Positions 1 to 12,067 of a stretch of DNA of 64,000 nt are shown one piece after another. Position 1 is the stretch's first letter, and every line of letters begins with the position of its first letter. Origin of the DNA: Rhodanobacter sp. FW104-R8 (GTDB lineage Bacteria; Pseudomonadota; Gammaproteobacteria; Xanthomonadales; Rhodanobacteraceae); contig NZ_LVJR01000017.1 in the NCBI RefSeq assembly GCF_001617365.1, forward strand, positions 23,157-87,156. Direction: 5' to 3'. Under the pieces are notes generated by a model that was given only the letters and a program-made list of their open reading frames with translations, did not search any database and had not been told where the DNA came from. Both the position numbers and the translations under genes were made by a program.

Positions 1-598
1 CCCGCAGCGGCACGTCCAGCTGCGGCCACGCCATGCCACCCTGCGCCTGCAGCTCGATGCGCACCAGCTGCGGCATCCGGCGGCCATCAGGCCATGTCGT
101 GGACCATGGGGCAGGGTCGCCCTGCTCGTCGACCCCGCGGTAGCTGAAACCGCCCTTGGCGATGCGATCGAGCAGCACCTGCGGCTCGCCCAGCGGCTGC
201 GGCGGCTGGCCGTCCGGCGGCAGCAGGGCCAAGCTCAGCTCCAGCCGCAGCCCGTCGTGGCCGTCGTCGACCAGTTGCAGCCGCTGCAGCTGCGGGCCGA
301 GCTTGCCGAGGTAGCCGGGCAGCGGGGCCACGTAACGCATCTCGCGCGCGCTGCCCTCGAAATAGATCGGCTCGCCATGGTCGGTGCGGCCGATCGGCTG
401 GACCATGCTTTGCGCCAGTTCGCGGCGCAGGAATTGCTGCGCCGAACGCACCTGGTCGACCCGCTCGATCGCCGCCGTGCCCGAGCGCACGCTGCGGGTG
501 GCGGTGCGCAGGCCCGAATACACGCCGACCAGCAGCAGCGCCAGCAGCACCAGCGCGGCGAGCACTTCCAGCAGGGTGAAGCCGGCCGCGCGCTTCAT
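1..598 (-). CDS. gspJ: Type II secretion pseudopilin GspJ (partial, C-terminus off window)
   Basis: Minor pseudopilin of the type II secretion system, part of the periplasmic pseudopilus tip. The reverse-strand frame from ATG at 598 stays open to base 1, so about 199 codons are visible and the 3' end lies outside the window. It begins MKRAAG followed by FTLLEV, a class III prepilin signal with a short 6-residue leader cut after Gly6, then a hydrophobic helix. The ATG overlaps the gspI stop codon by 4 bases (ATGA), so it is translationally coupled. Position after gspI fits the E-F-G-H-I-J order of xps-type operons. Identity rests on the signal, the gene order and the family-like body. Confidence 0.85.
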   Translation of the reverse strand, partial: MKRAAGFTLLEVLAALVLLALLLVGVYSGLRTATRSVRSGTAAIERVDQVRSAQQFLRRELAQSMVQPIGRTDHGEPIYFEGSAREMRYVAPLPGYLGKLGPQLQRLQLVDDGHDGLRLELSLALLPPDGQPPQPLGEPQVLLDRIAKGGFSYRGVDEQGDPAPWSTTWPDGRRMPQLVRIELQAQGGMAWPQLDVPLR

Positions 599-1125
599 CG
601 GACGGCCTGGGCGTTGCCGGCGGGCATCGGCGTGCCCAGCCGCAGCGTGCGGAAGTGCGCCGTGCGCGGATGCGCCGGCGGCCCCCACGACACGGCCAGG
701 TCGAGCTGGTAGAGCTGCAGCGACGCACCGGGCGCGGCCGGGCCGGCCGCGTTCCACGGCGTCACGTCGAGCTGCCAGCGGTACTGCCGGTCGAAGCGGC
801 CGGCATGCTGGCCCGGCTTCACCGCCTCGCCCACGAACGCGCTGTCGAGCAGGCTGCGTGCATGCATCGCCACTTCGCTGTATGCGGCCGCGTTGCGGCC
901 CAGCGCGATGGATGCGCCGGCCACCTTCATCAGCGCGGTGAACGCGATCGCCAGCAGCATGATCGCGGCGATTACCTCCAGCAGGGAAAAGCCCTGCTGG
1001 CGGGATTGGGGATTCGGGATTCGGGATTCGGCAAGGCGCGCCAGCACCGGCCGCCCGCTTTTGCGAATCCCGAATCCCGAATCCCCGCTTTCAACAGACG
1101 AATGTCTGGTCATCCCGGCTCTCAT
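595..1125 (-). CDS. gspI: Type II secretion pseudopilin GspI with abnormally long leader
   Basis: Minor pseudopilin of the type II secretion system, 176 codons. The prepilin cleavage site QQG|FSLLEV is followed by a hydrophobic helix (IAAIMLLAIAFTALM). The start at 1125 overlaps the gspH stop (ATGA), and an internal ATG at 1113 is possible. The leader before the cleavage site is 45 residues, against 14 in GspG and 6 in GspJ of this operon. The excess is encoded by a palindromic repeat at 1008-1086 lying between the start codon and the cleavage site. Prepilin peptidase removes the leader, so the mature protein is probably normal, but membrane insertion could be affected. Confidence 0.87.
   Translation of the reverse strand: MRAGMTRHSSVESGDSGFGIRKSGRPVLARLAESRIPNPQSRQQGFSLLEVIAAIMLLAIAFTALMKVAGASIALGRNAAAYSEVAMHARSLLDSAFVGEAVKPGQHAGRFDRQYRWQLDVTPWNAAGPAAPGASLQLYQLDLAVSWGPPAHPRTAHFRTLRLGTPMPAGNAQAVR
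1008..1086. repeat. GGGATTCG-type palindromic repeat inside gspI leader
   Basis: Two perfect 23-bp inverted arms, 1008-1030 and 1064-1086, each built from the unit GGGATTC repeated three times, flank a 33-nt centre. The element sits in frame inside the 5' end of gspI. A related element lies at the same relative place in gspH (1575-1680), so this looks like a dispersed repeat family. Confidence 0.85.
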
Positions 1126-1685
1126 CGCTGCGCCACCGCATCGACCACGCGCACCTCGCCGGTCAGCCACGCCACGTTGACGTGCCATTCGCGCCGGCCG
1201 CTGCGCAGGGTGATGCGCCCGCCGGTGGAGCTGCCGTCGGGGAAGAAGCGGATGCGGCCGGTGTGGTCGTTCGGCTGGTCCTGCTTCGCGCTGGTGATGC
1301 TCACGCGCAGGCCCTTCGGCAGACGCACGCCATGCCGCTTCGCGTCGTCGTAGCTGTTCGCGCGGGTGTCCACGTCGAAATGCTGCTCCTCGCCGCGCAC
1401 GATCGCCTGCACGCGGGTCGCCCGCAGCGCGCCGGCCAGCTCGCTGCCGGCCGCGCGTGCGCGCGCGCTGGCCAGGCCCTGGGTCACCGCGATCGACACC
1501 GCCGCCGCGGCAATCCCGATCAACAGGATCACTGCGAGCATTTCCAGCAGGGTGAAGCCGGCGGCGCGCCGCCGGCCGGGATTCGGGATTGGGGATTGGG
1601 GATTCAGTAGAGCGCACCAGGCAAGTGCGGGGGCGCCCGTTCTTGCCGGATCCGAATCCCGTCGCTCACCGAATCCCGGCTTCAT
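1122..1685 (-). CDS. gspH: Type II secretion pseudopilin GspH with abnormally long leader
   Basis: Minor pseudopilin of the type II secretion system, 187 codons. The prepilin signal AAG|FTLLEM is followed by a hydrophobic helix (LAVILLIGIAAAAVSIAV). The ATG at 1685 overlaps the gspG stop by 4 bases. There is no ATG or GTG between residue 1 and the cleavage site, so the 43-residue leader seems real. Residues 2-37 are encoded by a palindromic repeat element (1575-1680). Gene order G-H-I-J with ATGA overlaps supports one operon. Family identity is good; the effect of the long leader is unknown. Confidence 0.87.
   Translation of the reverse strand: MKPGFGERRDSDPARTGAPALAWCALLNPQSPIPNPGRRRAAGFTLLEMLAVILLIGIAAAAVSIAVTQGLASARARAAGSELAGALRATRVQAIVRGEEQHFDVDTRANSYDDAKRHGVRLPKGLRVSITSAKQDQPNDHTGRIRFFPDGSSTGGRITLRSGRREWHVNVAWLTGEVRVVDAVAQR
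1575..1680. repeat. GGGATT-type palindromic repeat inside gspH leader
   Basis: Terminal inverted arms GCCGGGATTCGG (1575-1586) and CCGAATCCCGGC (1669-1680), with further GGGGATT units next to the left arm. It begins immediately after the gspH start codon and ends just before the codons for the prepilin cleavage site. It is the second copy of the repeat type seen at 1008-1086. Confidence 0.75.
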
Positions 1686-2107
1686 TGCCAGTTGCCCACG
1701 TCCTTGCTGTAGCCGTCGCCGCCGGGCTTGCCGTCCTGGCCGTAGAAGATTAGGTCGAAGCTGCCGTGCTCGCCCGGGTACTGGTAGCCGAAGGCGTGGC
1801 CCCAGGGATCCTTCAGGTCGGACTCCTTCGCGTACGGGCCCTGCCAGTTCGGCGCGTTCGCCGGCTTCGTCACCAGCCCTTCCAGCTGTGGCGGCGGCGC
1901 GCCGTTGTCCAGCGCGTAGTTCTCGATCTTCTGGTTCAGCGTCATCAGCTGCGCCTTGCCGGCGCCGTACTTGCCCTTGTCCACGTTCTTGCCGACCTGG
2001 GTCACCACCACCGCGCCGATGATGCCGATCAGCACGATCACCGCGAGCATTTCGAGCAGGGTGAAACCGGCGTTCGAGCCGATACGTCGTGGTTGCCTTT
2101 GCCGCAT
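1682..2107 (-). CDS. gspG: Type II secretion major pseudopilin GspG
   Basis: Major pseudopilin that polymerises into the type II secretion pseudopilus, 141 residues, the usual size. The leader of 14 residues ends NAG|FTLLEM, followed by a hydrophobic helix (LAVIVLIGIIGAVVV). The C-terminal half carries the GspG-like pattern PNWQGPYAK, DPWGHAFGYQYPG and GQDGKPGG, where the family binds calcium. I chose ATG 2107 over ATG 2116 because a GAGGTG ribosome-binding sequence lies 8 bases upstream of 2107. It follows gspF after 31 bp and overlaps gspH. Confidence 0.95.
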   Translation of the reverse strand: MRQRQPRRIGSNAGFTLLEMLAVIVLIGIIGAVVVTQVGKNVDKGKYGAGKAQLMTLNQKIENYALDNGAPPPQLEGLVTKPANAPNWQGPYAKESDLKDPWGHAFGYQYPGEHGSFDLIFYGQDGKPGGDGYSKDVGNWQ

Positions 2108-2138
2108 GGGGATCACCTCGAATGTGCGAATGGAATGT

Positions 2139-3356
2139 CTATTGGATATTGCTGGTGAGGCTGAGCAGCGGCAGCAGGATCGCGGCCATGATGATCGCCA
2201 CCAGCACGGTCATCACGATGGTCAGCGCAGGCACCAGCGCCGCCAGCAGGCGGTCGATCGCGCGCCTGGACTCGAGTTCGAAGGTGTCGGCGACTTTCAG
2301 CAGCATGGTGTCGAGCTGGCCGGCTTCCTCGCCGACTTGCACCATCTGCATCGCCAGCCGCGGGAACAGCTTCGACTGGCCCAGCGCCAGGCTCAGCCCG
2401 GCGCCGCCCTTGACCTGTTCGTGCGCCGCCTCCAGCGCCGCGTCCAGCGCGCGGTTGCCGGTGACCTGGCGCGCGATGGTCAACGCGCTCAGCAACGGTA
2501 CGCCGTTCTTCAGCAAGGTACCCAGCGTGCGCGCGATCCGCGCGGTTTCCACCTTCAGCAGCAGCGGGCCGACCAGGCGCAGCCGCAGCAGCCGGGCATG
2601 CCAGGCCAGCCGCATCGCCGGATCGCGCAACCGCGCGCGCCAGGCGAACAGGCCGCCGCCGAGCAGCAGCAGGATCAGCCACCACCACGCTTGCAGCGCG
2701 TTGCCCAGCGCCAGCACCGCGGCGGTGATCCACGGGATCGGCACCTGCATGTCCTCGAAGATCGGCACGAACTGCGGCACCACGTAGGCCAGCAGCAGCA
2801 CCAGCGAGCCGAGCACGCCGGCCAGCAGGAAGGCCGGATAGATCAGCGCATTGACGATGCTGCCGCGCAGCTGCTGCGCGCGCTCCAGGTAATCGGCCAG
2901 CCGGCGCAGCGTCTCTTCCAGCGAACCGCCCGCCTCGCCGGCGCGCACCAGGCTGACGTACAGCTTGGGGAACACGCCATGCTCCTCGTCCAGCGCCGAG
3001 GACAGGCTGTTGCCGCCGCGCACGCGGTCGCGCACGCGCTCGACGAGCTTCTTCGCGTGCTCGCCCTCGGGCAAGTCGAGCAGGATGCCCAGCGCGCGGT
3101 CCAGCGGCTGGCCGGCGCCGAGCAGGGTCGCCAGCTGATGGGTGAACTGGGCCAGCTGGTCGCCGCTGAACGGACCGCGCTTGAACAGCGCGGCGAAGCC
3201 GCCGCCACCGCCCGCACCGTCGGCCGGCAACGCTTCCAACGGCGTATGGCCCTGGTCCTGCAGGCGGCCGATCACTTCCTCGACGCTGGCGGCTTCCATC
3301 TGGCCCTGCAGGACTTCGCCGGCTTCGCTGACGGCTTTGTATTGGAACTGGCTCAT
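2139..3356 (-). CDS. gspF: Type II secretion inner-membrane protein GspF
   Basis: Polytopic inner-membrane platform protein of the type II secretion system, 405 residues, the usual length. It starts MSQFQYKAV, a typical GspF start, so longer upstream forms are rejected. Two homologous T2SSF domains are visible: FTHQLATLLGAGQPLDRAL at about residues 70-88 and ARIARTLGTLLKNGVPLLSA at about 273-292, each followed by membrane segments, with the last near the C-terminus (ALVPALTIVMTVLVAIIMAA). It lies between gspE and gspG. The 165-bp gap to gspE holds a palindromic repeat. Confidence 0.95.
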   Translation of the reverse strand: MSQFQYKAVSEAGEVLQGQMEAASVEEVIGRLQDQGHTPLEALPADGAGGGGGFAALFKRGPFSGDQLAQFTHQLATLLGAGQPLDRALGILLDLPEGEHAKKLVERVRDRVRGGNSLSSALDEEHGVFPKLYVSLVRAGEAGGSLEETLRRLADYLERAQQLRGSIVNALIYPAFLLAGVLGSLVLLLAYVVPQFVPIFEDMQVPIPWITAAVLALGNALQAWWWLILLLLGGGLFAWRARLRDPAMRLAWHARLLRLRLVGPLLLKVETARIARTLGTLLKNGVPLLSALTIARQVTGNRALDAALEAAHEQVKGGAGLSLALGQSKLFPRLAMQMVQVGEEAGQLDTMLLKVADTFELESRRAIDRLLAALVPALTIVMTVLVAIIMAAILLPLLSLTSNIQ

Positions 3357-3378
3357 GCGACCAAACCGCGCACTTCGA

Positions 3379-3510
3379 CCCCTCTCCCGCTGGCGACCCA
3401 AAGGGAGTCCCCTTGCGGGTGAGAGGGATGAGGGTTCCGGCACGGCGCAACGCCACACTCCGCCCGGACCCTCATCCGCCCTTCGGGCACCTTCTCCCAA
3501 AGGGAGAAGG
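3379..3510. repeat. Composite palindromic repeat between gspE and gspF
   Basis: Nested inverted repeats: CCCTCTCCCGC (near 3380-3390) against GCGGGTGAGAGGG (3415-3427); GGATGAGGGTTCCGG (from 3426) against CCGGACCCTCATCC with one bulge; and the hairpin CCTTCTCCC/GGGAGAAGG (3490-3510). It resembles REP/BIME-type intergenic elements and may attenuate or stabilise the mRNA between gspE and gspF. Confidence 0.75.
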
Positions 3511-3521
3511 GATGGAGCGCC

Positions 3522-5255
<1,734 letters not shown>

Positions 5256-5559
5256 CCTCCACCCCGCTCGATATCTGCGAAAAGCCGCCGGCGCTCCCCG
5301 GCGGCGAAACGGCAAGCACCATAGTTAGCACATCCGGCCGGCGGCGGGTGAACGCGGCCCGCCGCCGGCCGCCACGGCGGCACAAACGTCCATTGTGAGG
5401 CCTGCGCCCGCAGCGTTGGACCTCCGTGGCCTAGGAAAATTTCCTGTGCCGCCGCCGGCGTGACCCGGGTCGCAGGCTCGCGCCGCGCCCGCGGCCGGCC
5501 GTGCGTTTGCGCCACCGCCGGGGTCTGGGACAATGCCGCTTTCGATGACCGGCCAGACC
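5256..5559. other. Divergent intergenic region between gspE and tatD
   Basis: About 300 bp without a convincing gene. It should hold promoters for the leftward secretion operon and rightward tatD. The only clear structure is the 13-bp palindrome AGGAAAATTTCCT at 5433-5445, a possible operator. No strong -35/-10 pair stands out. Confidence 0.5.
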
Positions 5560-6357
5560 ATGCAGCTGCTCGATATCGGCGCCAACCTCACCCACGAGTC
5601 GTTCCGCCACGACCTCGACGCCGTGCTGCAGCGCGCGCAGGCGCACGGCGTGGGCCGGATGGTCGTCACCGGCGCCTCGCGCGACGGCAGCGAACATGCG
5701 CTGGCGCTGGCCCAGGCGCATCCCGGCACGCTGTACGCCACCGCCGGCGTGCACCCGCACCACGCGGTCGACTACGACGACGCCACCGAGGCGGCGTTGC
5801 GCGAACTGGCGGCGCAGCCGCAGGTGCGCGCGGTCGGCGAGACCGGGCTGGACTACCACCGCAACTACTCGCCGCGCGAGGTGCAGCTGGCGGTATTCGA
5901 ACGCCAGCTGGCGATCGCCGCGGACGTGGGCAAGCCGCTGTTCCTGCACCAGCGCGACGCGCACGGTGATTTCGTCGCCCTGCTCCGGCGCTGGCGCGAC
6001 CGGGTGCCCGCCGCGGTGGTGCACTGCTTCACCGACACCGGCGAGGCGCTTGCCGACTACCTCGCGCTGGACTGCCACATCGGCATCACCGGCTGGATCT
6101 GCGACGAGCGCCGCGGCACCCACCTGCGCGAACTGGTGCGCACGATCCCGGCGAACCGGCTGATGCTCGAGACCGACGCGCCGTACCTGCTGCCGCGCAC
6201 GGTGCGCCCGCCGCCCAGCCACCGGCGCAACGAGCCGATGTACCTGAAGCACATCTGCGAGGAAGTCGCCCGCGACCGCGGCGAGAGCGCGGAAGTCACC
6301 GCGGCAAACAGCACCGCGACGGCGCTGGCGTTCTTCGGCCTGGCCGGAGCGGCCTGA
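5560..6357 (+). CDS. tatD: TatD-family metal-dependent deoxyribonuclease
   Basis: Cytoplasmic TIM-barrel metal-dependent hydrolase; characterised relatives are 3'-5' DNA exonucleases involved in DNA repair and fragmentation. From ATG 5560 the protein is 265 residues and begins MQLLDIGANLTHESF, matching the usual TatD start; upstream in-frame ATGs exist at 5533 and 5545. Metal-site and signature motifs in order are GVHPHHA, GETGLDYHRN, LFLHQRDAH, VVHCFTD and LETDAPYLLP. GxNL at the start and the DxHRNxS pattern favour TatD over YcfH or YjjV. It is divergent from gspE and ends 3 bp before the convergent methyltransferase gene. Confidence 0.88.
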   Translation: MQLLDIGANLTHESFRHDLDAVLQRAQAHGVGRMVVTGASRDGSEHALALAQAHPGTLYATAGVHPHHAVDYDDATEAALRELAAQPQVRAVGETGLDYHRNYSPREVQLAVFERQLAIAADVGKPLFLHQRDAHGDFVALLRRWRDRVPAAVVHCFTDTGEALADYLALDCHIGITGWICDERRGTHLRELVRTIPANRLMLETDAPYLLPRTVRPPPSHRRNEPMYLKHICEEVARDRGESAEVTAANSTATALAFFGLAGAA

Positions 6358-6360
6358 GCG

Positions 6361-7107
6361 CTACTCTACCCGTCCCGCCCGAGCGAAGAACGGCCAGCGC
6401 ACCGCGCGCACCCGTTCGGGATCGCCCCAGGCCGCGGCCAGCGCGGGCGCGGCCGCCTGCACCGCGTCGCGGCCGGTGCGCTTCTGGTGCCGCTGCGCGG
6501 CCGACCACGAATGCAGGTAGGCGAGGAACTGCGCGAGGTTCCAGTCCGCGCGCATCATGAAGCTGGGCGCCTCCACCGGCGCGAACGGGAACGGCAAGTC
6601 GCGGTAGCCGGTTTCCACCAGCGTGCGCTCGGGCGGCCAGTCCGGGCCCAGCATGTCGTGGTGGAGCTGGCGCTCCACCGCATCGACCGCGCGGCTCACG
6701 CTGCAGTTGCCGTAGGCGCTGATCGCCAGCAGCGCGCCGGGTTTCGCCACGCGGCGCACCTCGGCGTGGAACGCGTCGAGGTCGAACCAGTGCAGCGCCT
6801 GCGACACGCCGACCAGGCTCACGCTGCCCGCGGCGAGGCTGCTGCGTTCGGCCGGCTCGGTACGGTAGTCGATGCGCGGATGCGGCGCGGCCTGCGCGAT
6901 CTGCGTGGCGCTGGGATCGGTGGCGACCACGCGCTCGAAGTGCGCGGCCAACCCCAGGCTGGCCTGGCCGTTGCCGCAGCCGGCGTCCCAGGCCAGCGCG
7001 AGGTCGGGCGCCTGCGCCGCCAGCCAGTCGAACCAGTCGGCGGGCGGCAGCGGGCGGGCGTCGCGGTAAAGCGCAGCGTGGCCGGAGAAGTGGTCCTTGA
7101 ACTCCAT
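6361..7107 (-). CDS. Class I SAM-dependent methyltransferase
   Basis: Predicted cytoplasmic methyltransferase of 248 residues. It starts MEFKDHFSGHAALYRDARP, a pattern of YcgJ/UbiE-like small-molecule methyltransferases (FxxxAxxYxxxRP). Motif I is LAWDAGCGNGQASLGLA at about 38-54, with a VVATDPS acidic strand end, a post-I segment around SLVGVSQALHWFD, and RVAKPGALLAISAYG as the later Rossmann strand. The substrate cannot be told from the sequence. It converges with tatD with almost no gap. Confidence 0.8.
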   Translation of the reverse strand: MEFKDHFSGHAALYRDARPLPPADWFDWLAAQAPDLALAWDAGCGNGQASLGLAAHFERVVATDPSATQIAQAAPHPRIDYRTEPAERSSLAAGSVSLVGVSQALHWFDLDAFHAEVRRVAKPGALLAISAYGNCSVSRAVDAVERQLHHDMLGPDWPPERTLVETGYRDLPFPFAPVEAPSFMMRADWNLAQFLAYLHSWSAAQRHQKRTGRDAVQAAAPALAAAWGDPERVRAVRWPFFARAGRVE

Positions 7108-7147
7108 CTAGGAACTCCGTGGGAACGGGTTTCGCGATTATCGCGCC

Positions 7148-7681
7148 TCAACCCACCACCCGCGTCTCGCCGGACGCGAGGCCGTCCAGCGCATGCTCGC
7201 CGATGCGCACGCGGATCAGCCGCAGGGTGGGAAAGCCCACCGCGGCGGTCATCCGGCGCACCTGGCGGTTGCGGCCCTCGCGCAGGGTGAGCGTGAGCCA
7301 GCTGGTGGGAATGGCCTTGCGGAAGCGCACCGGCGGGTCGCGCGGCCACAGCCAGTCCGGCTCGGCGGCGAAGGCGGCCTCGGCCGGCAGGGTCGGGCCG
7401 TCGTTCAGCACCACGCCCCGGCGCAGCGCGGCGACCGCCGCCTCGTCGATCGCGCCCTCGACCTGCACCAGGTAGGTCTTGGCCTCCTTGTGGCGCGGGT
7501 CGGTGAGCCGGTGCGCAAGCGCGCCGTCGTCGGTGAGCAGCAGCAGGCCCTCACTGTCGTGGTCCAGCCGGCCCGCCGCATACACGCCCTTCTGCCGCAC
7601 GTAGCCGGCCAGCGTGGGGCGGCCGCGATCGTCGGTGAACTGGCACAGCACGCCGTACGGCTTGTTCAGCGCGATCAGCAT
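7148..7681 (-). CDS. rluE: 23S rRNA pseudouridine synthase, RluE-like
   Basis: RsuA-family pseudouridine synthase of 177 residues, most like RluE, which modifies U2457 of 23S rRNA. From ATG 7681 it begins [15 protein letters not shown]. The catalytic motif is [18 protein letters not shown], with Asp in GRLDxDSEGLL, followed by KTYLVQVEG and [12 protein letters not shown], both family hallmarks. It lacks an N-terminal S4 domain, as RluE does. It lies just downstream of the secreted methyltransferase-like gene on the same strand, with a 14-bp gap. Confidence 0.85.
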   Translation of the reverse strand: MLIALNKPYGVLCQFTDDRGRPTLAGYVRQKGVYAAGRLDHDSEGLLLLTDDGALAHRLTDPRHKEAKTYLVQVEGAIDEAAVAALRRGVVLNDGPTLPAEAAFAAEPDWLWPRDPPVRFRKAIPTSWLTLTLREGRNRQVRRMTAAVGFPTLRLIRVRIGEHALDGLASGETRVVG

Positions 7682-7695
7682 GGCGCCGCTTCGGC

Positions 7696-8637
7696 TCAGG
7701 GCGTGGAGGCCGTCGCCGGCGCCGGCGCCGCGGGCTTCACGAAGCGCAGGGTCATCCGGTCGGACTCGCCGATCGCCTGGTACTTCACCTTGTCCTGCTC
7801 GCCCAGGGTGAGCGTGGGCGGCAGCGTCCACACGCCCTTCGGATAGTCCTTGGTGTCCTTCGGGTTGGCGTTGATGTCGCTGCTCTCGTCCAGCACGAAG
7901 CCGGCCTCGCCAGCCAGCTTCACCACGTAGCGGGTGGGCAGGTAGCCGCTCGACTTCACCCCCTCCAGCGTGGCGCCGTCGTCGGCGCGATGGTCGACCA
8001 CGCCCAGCACGCCGCCGGGTTTCAGCACCGCGAAGAACGCCTTGAACATCGCCGGCGCGGTCCCCGCCACCGCCCAGTTGTGCACGTTGCGGAAGGTCAG
8101 CACCAGGTCGGCCGAGCCGGGCGGCCCGAGCACCGGCGCCTTCGGGTCGAACGTGACGATCGCCGCCTTGCCGTAGTGCGCCGGGTCGGCGGCGAATTTG
8201 CGGCGCAGCGCGCTGTCGTCGCTGCGCGCCTCGGCGTCGGCGGCGGGCGCCTTCTCCGCCGCGACGTAGCGGCCGTTGTCGCGCAGCAGCGGCGCCAGGA
8301 TCTCGGCGTACCAGCCGCCGCCGGGGGTGATCTCGATCACCGTGAAGTCCGGCCGCACGCCGAAGAACTGCAAGGTGGCCTTGGGGTGGCGGTAGACGTC
8401 GCGGGCGCGGTTCGCCGCCGAACGCCAGCTGCCGGCCAGCACGCCGTCCAGCTGCGAGGCGGTGAAGTCGCGGGCGCTGGTCGGCGGCACCAGCACGTCG
8501 GTCGGCTGGTCCGGCTGGGCCGAGGCGACGGGTACCGCCTGGGCAGCGGCCGCCGGCCCCGCCAGGCAGGCCGCCAGCAACATGGCCGCCACGAGGTTTG
8601 CCAACCCCGTCCTGGCCGCTTGTGTCCCATGATTCAT
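7696..8637 (-). CDS. Secreted SAM-methyltransferase-fold protein
   Basis: Predicted exported protein of 313 residues with a class I methyltransferase fold. ATG 8637 follows an AAGGAG ribosome-binding site with 7-base spacing. Residues 1-33 form a signal peptide ([20 protein letters not shown]). The core carries [19 protein letters not shown] as motif [13 protein letters not shown] as a post-I strand and [19 protein letters not shown]. Families with this RNxHxW pattern are annotated as periplasmic methyltransferases, often without known substrate. An Ala/Pro-rich tail ends the protein. No partner is evident nearby. Confidence 0.8.
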   Translation of the reverse strand: MNHGTQAARTGLANLVAAMLLAACLAGPAAAAQAVPVASAQPDQPTDVLVPPTSARDFTASQLDGVLAGSWRSAANRARDVYRHPKATLQFFGVRPDFTVIEITPGGGWYAEILAPLLRDNGRYVAAEKAPAADAEARSDDSALRRKFAADPAHYGKAAIVTFDPKAPVLGPPGSADLVLTFRNVHNWAVAGTAPAMFKAFFAVLKPGGVLGVVDHRADDGATLEGVKSSGYLPTRYVVKLAGEAGFVLDESSDINANPKDTKDYPKGVWTLPPTLTLGEQDKVKYQAIGESDRMTLRFVKPAAPAPATASTP

Positions 8638-8713
8638 GAATAACTCCTTGGCATGGTGGCCGCCCGGACCCGCCGCACTATCGCGCAACCCTTGTGCAGG
8701 CCCGGTAGACGAT

Positions 8714-9376
8714 TCAGAACGGCCGCGGGCAGACCGACTGCAGGCCGTCGATGTGTTCGTGCAGGTCCGGCGCGATGCCCTGCCACATCGGGTCGAGGAT
8801 GAAGTCGATGCCCTCGTAGCGGGCCAGCTTCGCGGCCGGGATGAAATCCGCATCGCCGGCGACCAGGATGATCTGGTCGACCAGCTTCTTGTAGGTCAGC
8901 GCGGCGATGTCGATGCCGATCTTCATGTCGACCTGGGTCTGCCGCATGTCCGGCTCGAAGTGCTCGTCGCCCAGCGCGTCCCAGTGCAGGCTGCCCTCGC
9001 GCAGCTGCTGGTAGGTGCCGCGCTTCAGCTGCCACTCGCCGCGCTCGGCCAGCCGGCCCAGCCGCAGCGCCATCTTGCGCTGCCGGCGCAGCTGGTCGTG
9101 CAGCTCGCGGCGGAACGCGGCGGCGCCAGTGCGGCCGAAGTCGATGCTGTCGCCGCTGATCGGCTTGACGAAGCTCTTTTCCAGCGGCGGGCAATCGTAG
9201 AAGTAGATGCGGTAGAGCTGGTCGCGCGGGCGGTCCACCGCCTTCAGGTGTTCCAGCGCCATGCCGAACAGGGTCTTCGCCACCGCGCGCGCATCGCCGG
9301 CATCGCGCTCCCCGTACACCTTGCGGTAGCGGGCAAGGAAGAAGGCGCCGTCGACGAGGATGGCGGTGCGGTTCAT
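8714..9376 (-). CDS. NYN-domain (LabA/PIN-like) putative ribonuclease
   Basis: Protein of 220 residues with a NYN domain, the PIN-like nuclease fold of the LabA/DUF88 group. Acidic residues expected at the metal site are visible: Asp in AILVDGAFF (about residue 9), QVDMKIGIDIAAL (about 147-159) and LVAGDADFIPAAK (about 171-183). Characterised NYN proteins are RNA nucleases or regulators; the target here is unknown. It stands alone, with a promoter-sized gap on its 5' side. Confidence 0.8.
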   Translation of the reverse strand: MNRTAILVDGAFFLARYRKVYGERDAGDARAVAKTLFGMALEHLKAVDRPRDQLYRIYFYDCPPLEKSFVKPISGDSIDFGRTGAAAFRRELHDQLRRQRKMALRLGRLAERGEWQLKRGTYQQLREGSLHWDALGDEHFEPDMRQTQVDMKIGIDIAALTYKKLVDQIILVAGDADFIPAAKLARYEGIDFILDPMWQGIAPDLHEHIDGLQSVCPRPF

Positions 9377-9492
9377 CGGACAACCTTATGGATGTGCTGG
9401 CATGGAAAGAAGGAATGAACGCCGCCAGCAGAATGGGGCCGGCGGCGCGTGCCTATTCTAGAGCCTCATCCGCACCGCGGGACACCGCTCTT

Positions 9493-9550
9493 GCAGGGCG
9501 GGCACCGCCCGCCGATTCCCGGCAGGAGCGGCGGGCCGTGCCCGCCCTGC
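9493..9550. repeat. Palindromic repeat, GGGCGGGCAC family, copy 1
   Basis: Inverted arms of 22 bp (9493-9514 and 9529-9550) with one mismatch and a 14-nt loop, containing GGGCGGGCAC and its complement. The same element recurs at 13018-13095. It is a dispersed REP-like sequence, here between the NYN gene and the formaldehyde dehydrogenase gene. Confidence 0.85.
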
Positions 9551-9574
9551 GCCAGCCGTTTCGGCATCGCGTCT

Positions 9575-11690
<2,116 letters not shown>

Positions 11691-11707
11691 CTTGAATATC
11701 CCTCAAG
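11691..11707. promoter_or_regulatory. Candidate LysR operator
   Basis: The dyad CTTGA-N7-TCAAG spans 11691-11707, immediately upstream of the lysR start codon and in the divergent region shared with the gene at 11803. LysR proteins usually bind an interrupted dyad near their own promoter. The assignment rests on position and symmetry only. Confidence 0.4.
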
Positions 11708-11802
11708 TCTGGCTTGCGAATATATCGCTTTTTGGCGGCCTTCCGCGTGTGTACCTTGAGCACTCCCCAAGTCCAAGGCTCCACTTCAGGAGGCTTCCCC
11801 CC

Positions 11803-11982
11803 ATGAACTCGCTCTGGAAAGACCTGCTGTTCCTGCACGGCCACATCACCCATGTCGACCCGGACTGGCTGCCCGATGCGAGCAGCAACAAGGATCGACC
11901 CGAGCCTCCCGCCAAAAAGGTCAAGGCGATCGTGGCGACGTGCTGCGCGGCAACCTGGCCGCGGCTGGTCCAGCCACGCTGA
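11803..11982 (+). CDS. Short conserved-looking protein of unknown function
   Basis: Open frame of 59 codons with a strong AGGAGG ribosome-binding site 9 bases before the ATG. It begins MNSLWKDLLFLHGHI, a start I associate with small hypothetical proteins in Xanthomonadales, though I cannot verify this. The rest is charged and Lys/Pro-rich (PEPPAKKVKA) with two cysteines (ATCCAA). It has no signal peptide or clear membrane segment. It is divergent from the LysR regulator, which may control it. Confidence 0.55.
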   Translation: MNSLWKDLLFLHGHITHVDPDWLPDASSNKDRPEPPAKKVKAIVATCCAATWPRLVQPR

Positions 11983-12067
11983 CCCTGGGGCGACCGCCGG
12001 CGCTTGATTCCGGCGCCGGCCGCAACCACCTCGGACGGGGTATCCCCAACCCCGTTCGAGGTTTTCC

